Positions 54,069 to 64,000 of a DNA stretch of 64,000 bases are shown piece after piece. Below the pieces are notes generated by a model, which had not been told where the DNA came from, searched no databases, and was given only the letters and a program-made list of their open reading frames with translations. Positions within the stretch are counted from its first letter, which is position 1. Each line of letters starts with the position of its first letter. This stretch comes from Blastopirellula marina DSM 3645 (GTDB lineage: Bacteria > Planctomycetota > Planctomycetia > Pirellulales > Pirellulaceae), in NCBI RefSeq assembly GCF_000153105.1, contig NZ_CH672376.1:4203656-4267655 (forward strand). Reading direction: 5' to 3'. The position numbers were made by a program, and so were the translations under genes.

Positions 54069-54279
54069 GGTCCAGGCGCCTTGGTGGTGTCGATGGAGAC
54101 TACGAGTTTCCCGCGAATCCACTCTCTCACTGTTTTACCCTTCGACTGGGCAATTGTGCCTGATCTGTTTGGCAGTTTCCCCCGATTAAGAGTATCGTTC
54201 CGGATCGGCGGAGATTTCGAGCAATTTCTTTCTCCCCTCGCCCCTTCATGCACCGCGCGCATCGTGATAAATTGTCGCG

Positions 54280-56893
<2,614 letters not shown>

Positions 56894-56901
<8 letters not shown>

Positions 56902-57814
56902 CTTTGCAGAACGATTGGCGACGGCTGTCCAGCAGAAGGGAACTCCGACGCTGGTCGGTATCGATCCGCGGTTCGAGCAGCTTCCTCCTTCGCTGCAAAC
57001 CGATTCATCGCTAGCCGGCCAAGCCGCCGCATTTGAAAAATTCTCGTGCGAGTTGATCGACGCGATCGCCGACCTGGTCGCTGTGGTCAAGCCGCAGGCC
57101 GCTTTCTTTGAGCAACTCGGACCGCTGGGCATGGCGGCGCTCGCCAAGGTGGTGACGTATGCGCGGCAGCAGGGTTTGCTGGTGATCCTCGACTGCAAAC
57201 GAGGGGATATCGGCAGCACGGCCGAAGCGTACGCCAAAGCGTACTTAGGAGCTGACAGCGCCTGGGGCGGCGATTGCTTGACGGTCAATCCTTATCTGGG
57301 CGATGACAGTCTGACGCCGTTTGTCGACCAGTGCGTCGCGACGGACTCCGGCATTTTTGTGTTGGTTAAGACGTCGAACCCCGGCAGCGGCACGCTGCAA
57401 GATCTATCGATCGACGGTCAGACGATCTATCGCCGGATGGCCGCGCATGTCGAGTCGTTGGCCGCTGCGACCAAAATGCCGGGCCAATCGTACGGCGCGG
57501 TTGGCGCCGTTGTCGGAGCAACCTACCCCGAGCAGCTCTCTGAGTTGCGAGAAGTGATGCCGTCGGCCTGGCTGCTAGTGCCGGGCTTCGGCAGCCAAGG
57601 AGGCGGGCCCAAGGATGTCGCCGCGGCGTTTGACGCCAACGGACTGGGAGCGCTGATTAACAACTCTCGCGGGATCAACTTCGCGTTCGCCAAAGAGCCT
57701 TACAAATCGAAGTACGGCGAGGCGAAATGGCAAGACGCGAGCGCCGCCGCGACGCGCGACATGATCGCCGCGCTGAAGGCCGACACGCCGGCCGGAAGGC
57801 TCGCTGCAAGTTAG
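56894..57814 (+). CDS. pyrF: Orotidine 5'-phosphate decarboxylase (long type)
   Basis: A 306-residue enzyme of pyrimidine synthesis converting OMP to UMP. The catalytic DxKxxD-type motif is [19 protein letters not shown], with [13 protein letters not shown] upstream and [16 protein letters not shown] in the phosphate loop. It is the longer pyrF2 type. The start is GTG 56894, overlapping the mutS stop (56899-56901), preceded by GAAGGAG at 56881. Translation is likely coupled to mutS. Confidence 0.94.
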
Positions 57815-58232
57815 TCAAGGATTGCGCTAAAAAGCGGGTAGATTATCGCGCGGCGTAATTGAGGATCTTTGCGCATCGGGGCCAGCGGCTGGGCAATTCT
57901 GTGCGCGTCTTGTTTCTACCGGCGCTGGCGCGGCTGTTACAGAAATTTCTGAAGATGGCAATTTCATCGCCAGTGTGCTTTCTTTACGCGCATGAACCGC
58001 ACATCCAGTCCGCTTGAATCCGGGCTCTCCGGCTCGCGAGAAAAAGAACTGGGAAAGAAAAAAGAATGCTTGGCGTTGCCAGCAGTCATTCCCCCCAGGT
58101 GAATGCTAGGCAGCTTTATACGCACCGCTATTTTGAAGTTCTCCTCATGCCCCACGTGAGAGCCCCGAAAATATCGCGAACTTGTCCATTCGGACTTGGG
58201 ATTTATTCGTTTCATTTTCTTGGGGTCTCTGT
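57815..58232. other. Gene-free region before DUF1559 copy 4
   Basis: About 418 bases. Nothing coding is recognised on either strand. It probably contains the promoter of the DUF1559/lipoprotein pair, but no clear -10/-35 pair could be fixed. Confidence 0.4.
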
Positions 58233-59279
58233 ATGTCAAATTCTTTGCGCGGTTGGCGAATTCGACGTGGATTTACGCTGGTCGAACTCTTGGTGGTGAT
58301 TGCGATTATCGGCGTCTTGATCGCGCTGCTGCTGCCGGCAGTGCAACAAGCGCGCGAAGCGGCGCGGCGCATGTCGTGCAGCAACAACATGAAGCAAATC
58401 GGCTTGGCGATGCATACGTTTCATGACACCTACGGCGCGTTCCCGCTGGGACAGCCCAACAACGATAATCACGCATTCTCGTGGTCGTTTCTGCTGCTGC
58501 CGCAACTAGAGCAGCAAGCGATTTTCGAGCTGCCGCAAAGCTATGTCGGCGGAGACGGGGAGAAAGCGTATCTCGTTTTTCGATCGGGCCCAAATCAGCT
58601 GCCCGCGCCCTGGAGCGGATCCAATATTGATACCGCCAGCGAAGGTGGATCGAAGATGAGCGAGCCGTGGTTCACCGGCTGGCGCAGCAGTCTGCAGAAC
58701 ATTACGATCAAAACTTACATCTGTCCTTCCGATATTCTGCCCGAATACGACGACAACGGTTGGGGGAAGACCAACTACCTGGGGAATAACGGCTGGTCGT
58801 ATCGCGACGGGATCAATCATGACGGCACGGCGCGAACCGGTTGCGGCGAGTTTCATGGGGACAAGCAAAACGGCGTGATTCTCTTTTCCAGCGACGACAA
58901 TCGGAACTGGATGACCGACTTCGCCCAGATCACCGACGGCTCTAGCAATACGGTCGCCGTCGGCGAAGTGACCGAAACCGGCGGGACGTCGGCGACCAAC
59001 AACACGAGTTGTCGCTATCCCATCTGGGCCGGCGGAAACGGCGGTAATTGCAACGGACTGTGCATCGGCGCTTCGCTTCGAATCATGGACTACGACTATT
59101 ATCTGAACCGCGCCGACAATACCGACGAAGCCGACCAAAGCTTCGGCAGCAAGCATCCCGGCGGCGCGCTGTTTCTGTTTGTCGACGGTTCGGTTCACTT
59201 TGTCAGCGAGAACGTCAATCTCGACACCTATCGCGCGATGGGCTCGCGAAACGATGGCGCCGTATTCGAGCTTCCCTAG
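58233..59279 (+). CDS. DUF1559 domain protein with prepilin-type N-terminus (copy 4)
   Basis: A 348-residue protein: basic leader SNSLRGWRIRRG, prepilin signal [35 protein letters not shown], and C-terminal SKHPGGALFLFVDGSV. Start ATG 58233 removes an improbable upstream segment. It is followed after 110 bases by a lipoprotein gene on the same strand. Confidence 0.92.
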   Translation: MSNSLRGWRIRRGFTLVELLVVIAIIGVLIALLLPAVQQAREAARRMSCSNNMKQIGLAMHTFHDTYGAFPLGQPNNDNHAFSWSFLLLPQLEQQAIFELPQSYVGGDGEKAYLVFRSGPNQLPAPWSGSNIDTASEGGSKMSEPWFTGWRSSLQNITIKTYICPSDILPEYDDNGWGKTNYLGNNGWSYRDGINHDGTARTGCGEFHGDKQNGVILFSSDDNRNWMTDFAQITDGSSNTVAVGEVTETGGTSATNNTSCRYPIWAGGNGGNCNGLCIGASLRIMDYDYYLNRADNTDEADQSFGSKHPGGALFLFVDGSVHFVSENVNLDTYRAMGSRNDGAVFELP

Positions 59280-59389
59280 GCGCGTTCGCGATGTTCCAAC
59301 GTCAGCGCAGGCCAGGCGACTTTCTGTCTGCCTGCGCGCAGCGCGTGCAGATTTCCCAGCATCAAATTAAGAGAACGGATCAAAGGACC

Positions 59390-59821
59390 ATGAGCAAACA
59401 TACGATTAGAAAAAACGGCCCGACTATCGCCGCCGCGGCGATCTTGCTGCTAGTGAGCACCGGATGTGGAAGTTCGGGAGGGATTGCAACCGCGCCGGTG
59501 CAGGGGACCGTCACTTGGGAGGGAGAGCCGGTTACCGCAGGCGCGATTACGTTTCGACCCAGTGCTGCCGGCAAGTCGGCCTCCGGCAAGATTCAATCGG
59601 ACGGGACATTTGAACTGGGAACCTATCACGAAACGGACGGCGCCGTGATCGGACCCGGCGTCTTGTCTTATACGGCCCCCCGAGCCGAGTTGCCCAAGAA
59701 CCTACGTCCCGGGCAATCGTTGCCCAAGGGGCAATACACGGGCCTAACGCCGCAGGATGCTTCCATCGAGATTCATGACGGCGTCAATACGCTGCGAATT
59801 GAACTGACTCCGCGTCGCTAA
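59390..59821 (+). CDS. Small lipoprotein paired with a DUF1559 gene
   Basis: A 143-residue lipoprotein with signal and lipobox AAILLLVSTGC. The mature beta-domain (APVQGTVTWEGEPVTAGAIT, FRPSAAGKSASGKIQSDG) resembles the other DUF1559-linked lipoproteins. AAAGGA lies five to six bases before ATG 59390. Function unknown. Confidence 0.82.
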   Translation: MSKHTIRKNGPTIAAAAILLLVSTGCGSSGGIATAPVQGTVTWEGEPVTAGAITFRPSAAGKSASGKIQSDGTFELGTYHETDGAVIGPGVLSYTAPRAELPKNLRPGQSLPKGQYTGLTPQDASIEIHDGVNTLRIELTPRR

Positions 59822-60427
59822 GCGAGAGGCGGGATATAAGACCATGCCAGGCCGCGCCAGACAATTTTGCGGACTTTTACGAACGATCCTCTCTTGTATA
59901 GAGAAAAACGAGGGATCGCTGTAGTTTTGCAAAAGGGAGATTCGCCGCCTCATTCCGGGGGAAAATGGATTCCAAGGGGGGAGAAACCTGTATTTCGGCT
60001 CAGATCTTTTGCTGGATGTCGAAAGAATTGCCAAAATAGTTGTCGGTAAATCGGGGGCGTCCTGAAGAAGATTTGGGCAAAACTGCGCATTTATTTCTCG
60101 CGGCAGCGTTTGGGGAATTGGGAGTGCATTTTGGTGGAAAGGATGCATGCGCCGTTTTTACTCGTGCTTTCTGCATAAGTAAGAGTTGATATTCGCCTGC
60201 TAGGCGACTTCTCGTTTTTGAGACGAAGAAAGATATTTTCCTGACGCCATGTTATGCAAAAGGCGCCCCCCAGTCGGAAGTATGGATAGGTTCGATAACC
60301 CTTCGTATTTTGGCGTTTGCCCCACTGATTTAGCGCAACCCCATCATGCCCCACGGTTGCGAATCAACTGCCTAGCGCCTATGCGACAGGCATCGAATTT
60401 ATTTTTCATGTTTTAGGGGACGCTCAA
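59822..60427. other. Long gene-free region between two DUF1559 modules
   Basis: About 606 bases. CGATCCTC (59884) and GAGGGATCG (59910) can form an imperfect stem. No coherent protein is seen in any frame; one 87-codon minus-strand frame lacks motifs. It may be a remnant of an older gene or hold a long leader for the next DUF1559 gene. Confidence 0.4.
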
Positions 60428-61384
60428 ATGCAGATCTCTTTCTTCGGCGGACGCCGCCGTAGCGCCTTCACGTTGGTTGAGTTGTTGGTGGTCATTGCGA
60501 TCATCGGCGTTTTGATCGCTCTGCTGCTGCCGGCCGTGCAACAAGCCCGCGAAGCGGCGCGCCGGATTAGCTGCAGCAACAACTTGAAGCAGTTGGGCCT
60601 GGCGATGCACAACTACCACGATACGTACCTGTCGTTGCCGTATGGGCAGTTCGCCTATGGTCTGTATAGCGGGATCAATCCCGAATTTACGGATACAGCT
60701 GGGGAGCAACCCTATGGCGCTACCTGGTTCCAGGGGACTCTTCCTTTTGTGGAGCAGTCGGCAATCTACGACGCGATCAAAACTGATATGCCCAGCATGC
60801 CGTCGACGGATTGGAGTTCGACTGCTCGCAATACGGTCGTGTCGTCATTTGTCTGCCCGTCAGACCCAAGCGGCGGTAAGGTTGGCACGGTCGGTTTTCA
60901 AGGAAATTACCTCGGCAATGCCCACACAGATACTCTAAATCCGGGCAATCTCGGAGATGCAGTGGGAGTGCTCTTCATGAAGTCGAGCATCAACTTCCGC
61001 GATGTTACGGATGGAACGAGCAATACGCTGATGTTTGGCGAGTGTGTCCAGGATGCGAATGGCGAGCCGGCTGATGCAATTGGCGGCTACTGGGATGGGC
61101 AATTTATGGAAACCATGTTTACCGCACGATCTTCGTGGGGTTTCAACAATGCTCAGATTCCCGACATTGGCGATGGTGCACGCTGTTTCTCGTCGACAAA
61201 GCGCCTTTGTTCCCCGAGTGGTCCCTACGCGTCGACCTACATGCTTCGCAGCTATCATCCAGGCGGCGTCATGACTTCGCGAGTTGATGCCTCGGTCTCG
61301 TTCCTGCCGGATACGATGAACAAGGATATCTTCAGCTATATGGGGGCCCGCAATGACGGAAACGTCGTGAGCGGTTCATTCTAA
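60428..61384 (+). CDS. DUF1559 domain protein with prepilin-type N-terminus (copy 5)
   Basis: A 318-residue protein with prepilin signal [35 protein letters not shown], and C-terminal [20 protein letters not shown]. In the final motif the usual DG is DA, unlike the other four copies. AGGGGA lies before the ATG. It is followed about 190 bases later by a lipoprotein gene. Confidence 0.92.
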   Translation: MQISFFGGRRRSAFTLVELLVVIAIIGVLIALLLPAVQQAREAARRISCSNNLKQLGLAMHNYHDTYLSLPYGQFAYGLYSGINPEFTDTAGEQPYGATWFQGTLPFVEQSAIYDAIKTDMPSMPSTDWSSTARNTVVSSFVCPSDPSGGKVGTVGFQGNYLGNAHTDTLNPGNLGDAVGVLFMKSSINFRDVTDGTSNTLMFGECVQDANGEPADAIGGYWDGQFMETMFTARSSWGFNNAQIPDIGDGARCFSSTKRLCSPSGPYASTYMLRSYHPGGVMTSRVDASVSFLPDTMNKDIFSYMGARNDGNVVSGSF

Positions 61385-61572
61385 GCGATAGCGATCGCCA
61401 TTGTTGAAGTGTCCCAAGGTGGAACGCTCAACTAGAAAATTGCTGGCGCCGCAATCTGCTGCTGGGCGATGCGGCGCTAGACTTCTCGGCGAATTAGCGG
61501 CGGTTCACTGTAATCCTATCTACGAAGGGCGCGGAATGTTGGCCATGTCAACTTGAATTCTGTGATATACCA

Positions 61573-61959
61573 ATGAACAAATTTGCGATCCAAAAATTCA
61601 TAGCGATAGCTGTAATTATTATTGCTGCGGCGAGTGTTGGTTGCTCCAGAGGCCCCGTAACATTTACTGTATCGGGGACGGTGACTGTCGATGGAACGCC
61701 CGTCAATAAGGGCTATGTCATCTTTTCCCCGGTGCAAGGTTCCGCAAATTCGGCCGTTTCCGGCGAAGTAGAAAACGGAAGCTATACGCTGAAATGCATC
61801 CCGGGCGAACAGAAGGTGACGATAACTGGGCAGATGGTCAGCGGTTCGATTGTTCCTCTACGCTATCTCGAAGAAAGCTCGGATCTTTCAGCCGATGTGG
61901 GCGAGGACAAAATGACGATTAACTTTGACTTGACGTCAAAAGTGCGACGACGTCGATAG
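61573..61959 (+). CDS. Small lipoprotein paired with a DUF1559 gene
   Basis: A 128-residue lipoprotein. The signal (FIAIAVIIIAAASVGC) ends in a lipobox Cys. The mature part (FTVSGTVTVDGTPVNKGYVI) is a small beta-sandwich like the partner genes elsewhere in the window. The C-terminus is basic (KVRRRR). Function unknown. Confidence 0.8.
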   Translation: MNKFAIQKFIAIAVIIIAAASVGCSRGPVTFTVSGTVTVDGTPVNKGYVIFSPVQGSANSAVSGEVENGSYTLKCIPGEQKVTITGQMVSGSIVPLRYLEESSDLSADVGEDKMTINFDLTSKVRRRR

Positions 61960-61981
61960 TCTGGTCCGGTAAAAATCAGAG

Positions 61982-62011
61982 CCGGAAGCGTCATTTTGGC
62001 GACGCTTCCGG
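61982..62011 (-). terminator. Hairpin between convergent genes
   Basis: CCGGAAGCGTC (61982-61992) and GACGCTTCCGG (62001-62011) form a perfect 11-bp stem with an 8-base loop. On the minus strand CTCTGATTTTT follows, so it could end the minus-strand gene at 61991, whose last codons it overlaps. Confidence 0.55.
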
Positions 62012-62497
62012 AGGGCCATTTCTAAGAATAGCGACCACAACGCAGATCCAGCCCGCAGCAAACGCCAGAGCGCCGATGGGATCGAATATCGCCACGATTG
62101 GCATATCGCAAATACCGGCCACAATTGGGCAGACCCCGATAATGATTGCGGCGAGCGAAAAACTTGCTGCGCCGCCGATCGCCGGGAGTCGACTTTGGCG
62201 ATGGTTGGCGCTAATGAGGCCCATCGCGATCATCGACAAAGAGATATACATCAGATTCTGGGATCCTTTGCGGTATTGAACGCGTCGAGCTTCGTTCTCC
62301 GCACGGTCCAAATCGTTGATGACGCTTCGCTTGGGTTTTGCGATCGTGCCATCCGCATTGAGCACTGGAGGCAGCTCAACTTCTTTTGTCGCTAACTCAA
62401 GATTGAAGTGTCGCGTAATCGTTGGTTCGAATACGACTCCGACCAGTGCGGCGTTCAATCCAAGCAATGCACCAGTAATTAAATTCAACCGCGACAT
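61991..62497 (-). CDS. Hypothetical membrane protein
   Basis: A 168-residue protein with an N-terminal hydrophobic segment (LITGALLGLNAALVGVVF), a charged middle (VINDLDRAENEARRVQYRKG), then several membrane helices (LMYISLSMIAMGLISA, AASFSLAAIIIGVCPIVAGI, IGALAFAAGWICVVVAIL). It may be a four-helix membrane protein of unknown role. It shares its 3' end with the terminator hairpin above. Confidence 0.68.
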   Translation of the reverse strand: MSRLNLITGALLGLNAALVGVVFEPTITRHFNLELATKEVELPPVLNADGTIAKPKRSVINDLDRAENEARRVQYRKGSQNLMYISLSMIAMGLISANHRQSRLPAIGGAASFSLAAIIIGVCPIVAGICDMPIVAIFDPIGALAFAAGWICVVVAILRNGPPEASPK

Positions 62498-62885
62498 GAC
62501 TTTGGCCCTTACTCAAGATAAAAGATGGAGGAATGGGACGTGTATGGTATTGTAAATAAGTGGCGCGAACATGGTAGTGCCGTCGTACGCACAAGCGATA
62601 AAAATGTCAAATGAAATTCTTGTGTATGATGTTATGAAATGTCGTAACTAAATGGGAATTATCTTCCGCCCGAGTTTCCATTTCTCGCTTCTGGTTTTCT
62701 GCGTGTCGGCAACCAGTCTTCGCGTTTCTGGGCGAATCCGCCCAATTTCTAAAGTACACTAGCGCCACAGGCCCGTTCTTTCCAAAGAAGCAGTTTGCGG
62801 CCTGCCGTCTTTGTTGAACCAGATCGTCATAGACGTTCTAATAGCCGCTCCCCCGTCGATTTTCCCCCCCGCTGGAGTTCCGCTC
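62498..62885. other. Gene-free region before the lectin-like secreted protein gene
   Basis: About 388 bases, AT-rich at its left end. I see no coding frame with recognisable content and no firm regulatory motif. Confidence 0.35.
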
Positions 62886-63563
62886 ATGCACTCTTGGTAT
62901 CTACGGCTGTCTGGCCCATCCTTGGCTTTGGCCGTGATCGTATCGCTGCTGCTCAGCTCGTCGTTGTTTGCGCAAGGCCGTGGTCGCGGTCCGTCGCAAA
63001 ATGCGGCTCCGTCGGAGCCGACGACGCAAGATCCGCGGCTGCTGAAGTTTCAGAAAGAGTTTGTCGAGAAGGCGGAAGATCTGGGAGACGAGTACGCTCG
63101 CAAGCAAGACTGGGCCAAGGCGAAGTCGGTTTTTATCGAGATCTTGAAGCTTGCTCCGCAGTACAAAGGGGCGAAAGACAAGCTGGAAGCGATCAATCGC
63201 AATTTGATTGGTTCGAACCGCAAATCGCTGACGATTAGCGCCAACGGCGATTGGCGCGATACCGGCATCAATGTGAACAAGGGAGCTTTGCTCCGGATCG
63301 TCGCCGAAGGGAAGTGGACCTTTGTGTATGAAGGGGACGCCGACGGAGTCGAGCCGCCGCGCGAACTGCGCGACCTGAAACTAGGGAGCCTGGTCGGCTA
63401 TATCGCCGTACCCGGCGACAAAAAGCCGCAGCCGTTTACGATCGGCAAGCAGCGCGATTTCGCCGCGCCGGCGTCAGGGCGATTGTTCTTGAAAATGTTC
63501 GACGTCGATAACTCGGACAATCAGGGAACGATGGCGGTGGAAATTGGCGGTGAGTTCGAATAG
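62886..63563 (+). CDS. Secreted protein with TPR-like segment and PA-IL/LecA-like C-terminal domain
   Basis: A 225-residue exported protein. A signal peptide (LAVIVSLLLSSSLFAQ) is followed by a TPR-like helical stretch (YARKQDWAKAKSVFIEILK). A beta-rich domain comes next (LTISANGDWRDTGINVNKGA, GSLVGYIAVPGDKKP, SGRLFLKMFDVDNSDNQG) with the layout of the PA-IL/LecA galactophilic lectin-like family. The DNSDNQG segment is at the position of the Ca/sugar site. ATG 62886 starts the signal peptide. Confidence 0.75.
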   Translation: MHSWYLRLSGPSLALAVIVSLLLSSSLFAQGRGRGPSQNAAPSEPTTQDPRLLKFQKEFVEKAEDLGDEYARKQDWAKAKSVFIEILKLAPQYKGAKDKLEAINRNLIGSNRKSLTISANGDWRDTGINVNKGALLRIVAEGKWTFVYEGDADGVEPPRELRDLKLGSLVGYIAVPGDKKPQPFTIGKQRDFAAPASGRLFLKMFDVDNSDNQGTMAVEIGGEFE

Positions 63564-63572
63564 AACGCCGTC

Positions 63573-64000
63573 ATGAGCACTCCATCTGTGGAAGGCATAG
63601 GCCGCATTCCAATGATCGGTCGCTGGATCGGTCTCGCGGTTGCGATCGCCTTTGTCGTTGGTCCAAGTCTCGGTTGGCAATTGCATCCCGAAGACCCCCA
63701 GCTCAATTACATGGCGGCCGTCGCTGCGCTGATGGCGGTTTGGTGGCTGACCGAAGCGTTGCCGATCGCGGCGACGGCGCTGGTTCCGCTGGCGCTCATG
63801 CCGTTGTTGGGCATTCAATCAATGGCCGATGTGTCGGCCAGCTACGGCAGTCGCTTTATCTTTCTGTTCTTGGGGGGATTTTTAATCGCTCTGGCGGTGG
63901 AAGAAAGCGGTTTGCATCGCCGCATCGCGCTGTCGATCGTCTATGCGATGGGGGATCAACCGCGGCGGATTGTGCTCGGTTTTATGATCGCGACGGCGGC
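63573..64000 (+). CDS. SLC13/DASS-family anion transporter, 3' truncated by window edge
   Basis: 142 residues of a membrane transporter are visible. Successive helices (GRWIGLAVAIAFVVGPSLG, AAVAALMAVWWLTEALPIAA, FIFLFLGGFLIALAVEES) and the WWLTEALPIAATALVPL motif match the divalent anion:Na+ symporter (DASS/CitT) family, which imports dicarboxylates, citrate or sulfate. It starts nine bases after the upstream stop. Confidence 0.9.
   Translation, partial: MSTPSVEGIGRIPMIGRWIGLAVAIAFVVGPSLGWQLHPEDPQLNYMAAVAALMAVWWLTEALPIAATALVPLALMPLLGIQSMADVSASYGSRFIFLFLGGFLIALAVEESGLHRRIALSIVYAMGDQPRRIVLGFMIATA

Overview
The window looks like a piece of a planctomycete chromosome, most likely from the Pirellulales (Blastopirellula/Rhodopirellula-like). 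The main evidence is five DUF1559 genes, each encoding a prepilin-type N-terminus and a C-terminal H-x9-DG motif, four of them followed by a small lipoprotein gene. Sialidase-like (Asp-box) secreted proteins, a Tat-exported Gfo/Idh/MocA oxidoreductase, FG-GAP and redoxin-cytochrome-copper proteins, moderately high GC and many TTG/GTG starts also fit. The species call is inference. No rRNA and no CRISPR array were seen.

Layout. 1-996: 3' part of a tyrosine recombinase whose last codons lie inside a CAT-anticodon tRNA gene, so the right edge of an integrated element. 1199-5022: small hypotheticals, a DUF1559/lipoprotein pair and a methyltransferase. 5014-5396: probable frameshifted pseudogene. 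5446-7197: endonuclease IV and a zinc-ribbon ankyrin protein. 7194-10986 (minus strand): metal ABC transporter operon whose permease is fused to a DtxR/MntR-like metal-sensing repressor, behind a promoter whose -10 box sits in a palindrome. 11146-14448: acetyltransferase and an inactive/active M16 peptidase pair. 15169-19400: pyruvate carboxylase and its probable biotin ligase. 19502-26369: FG-GAP protein, RNA methyltransferase, Cys-rich exported peptide, a small gene behind a sigma54-type promoter, an MDR oxidoreductase, and an epimerase-VKOR-SPW operon. 26471-30595: 2-oxoglutarate dehydrogenase E1 and E2, then about 700 bases of repeat-bearing non-coding DNA.

31382-40086 is a catabolic island: mannonate dehydratase-like enzyme, GntR/FCD regulator, SDR, two sialidase-like proteins and a DapA/NanA-family lyase, with a lipoprotein and a DUF1559 protein. 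Its parts suggest uptake-coupled breakdown of a polysaccharide-derived acid sugar. 40219-42516: convergent egtB and egtD (ergothioneine). 42848-46320: another DUF1559/lipoprotein pair and the Tat-exported oxidoreductase. 46529-49892: PhoR-like kinase, PhoU and PhoB-like regulator, with a PhoP/PhoB-type direct repeat before phoU. 50042-57814: ndk, a palindromic repeat, a redoxin-cytochrome c-copper oxygenase-like protein, an esterase, a small GyrB-motif protein, mutS and pyrF. 58233-61959: two more DUF1559/lipoprotein pairs. The window ends in a lectin-like secreted protein and the start of an SLC13 transporter.

All functions were assigned by reading translated sequence and recognising family motifs; no database search was run. 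Start sites were chosen from Shine-Dalgarno-like sequences, signal peptides and family boundaries, and some remain ambiguous as noted.
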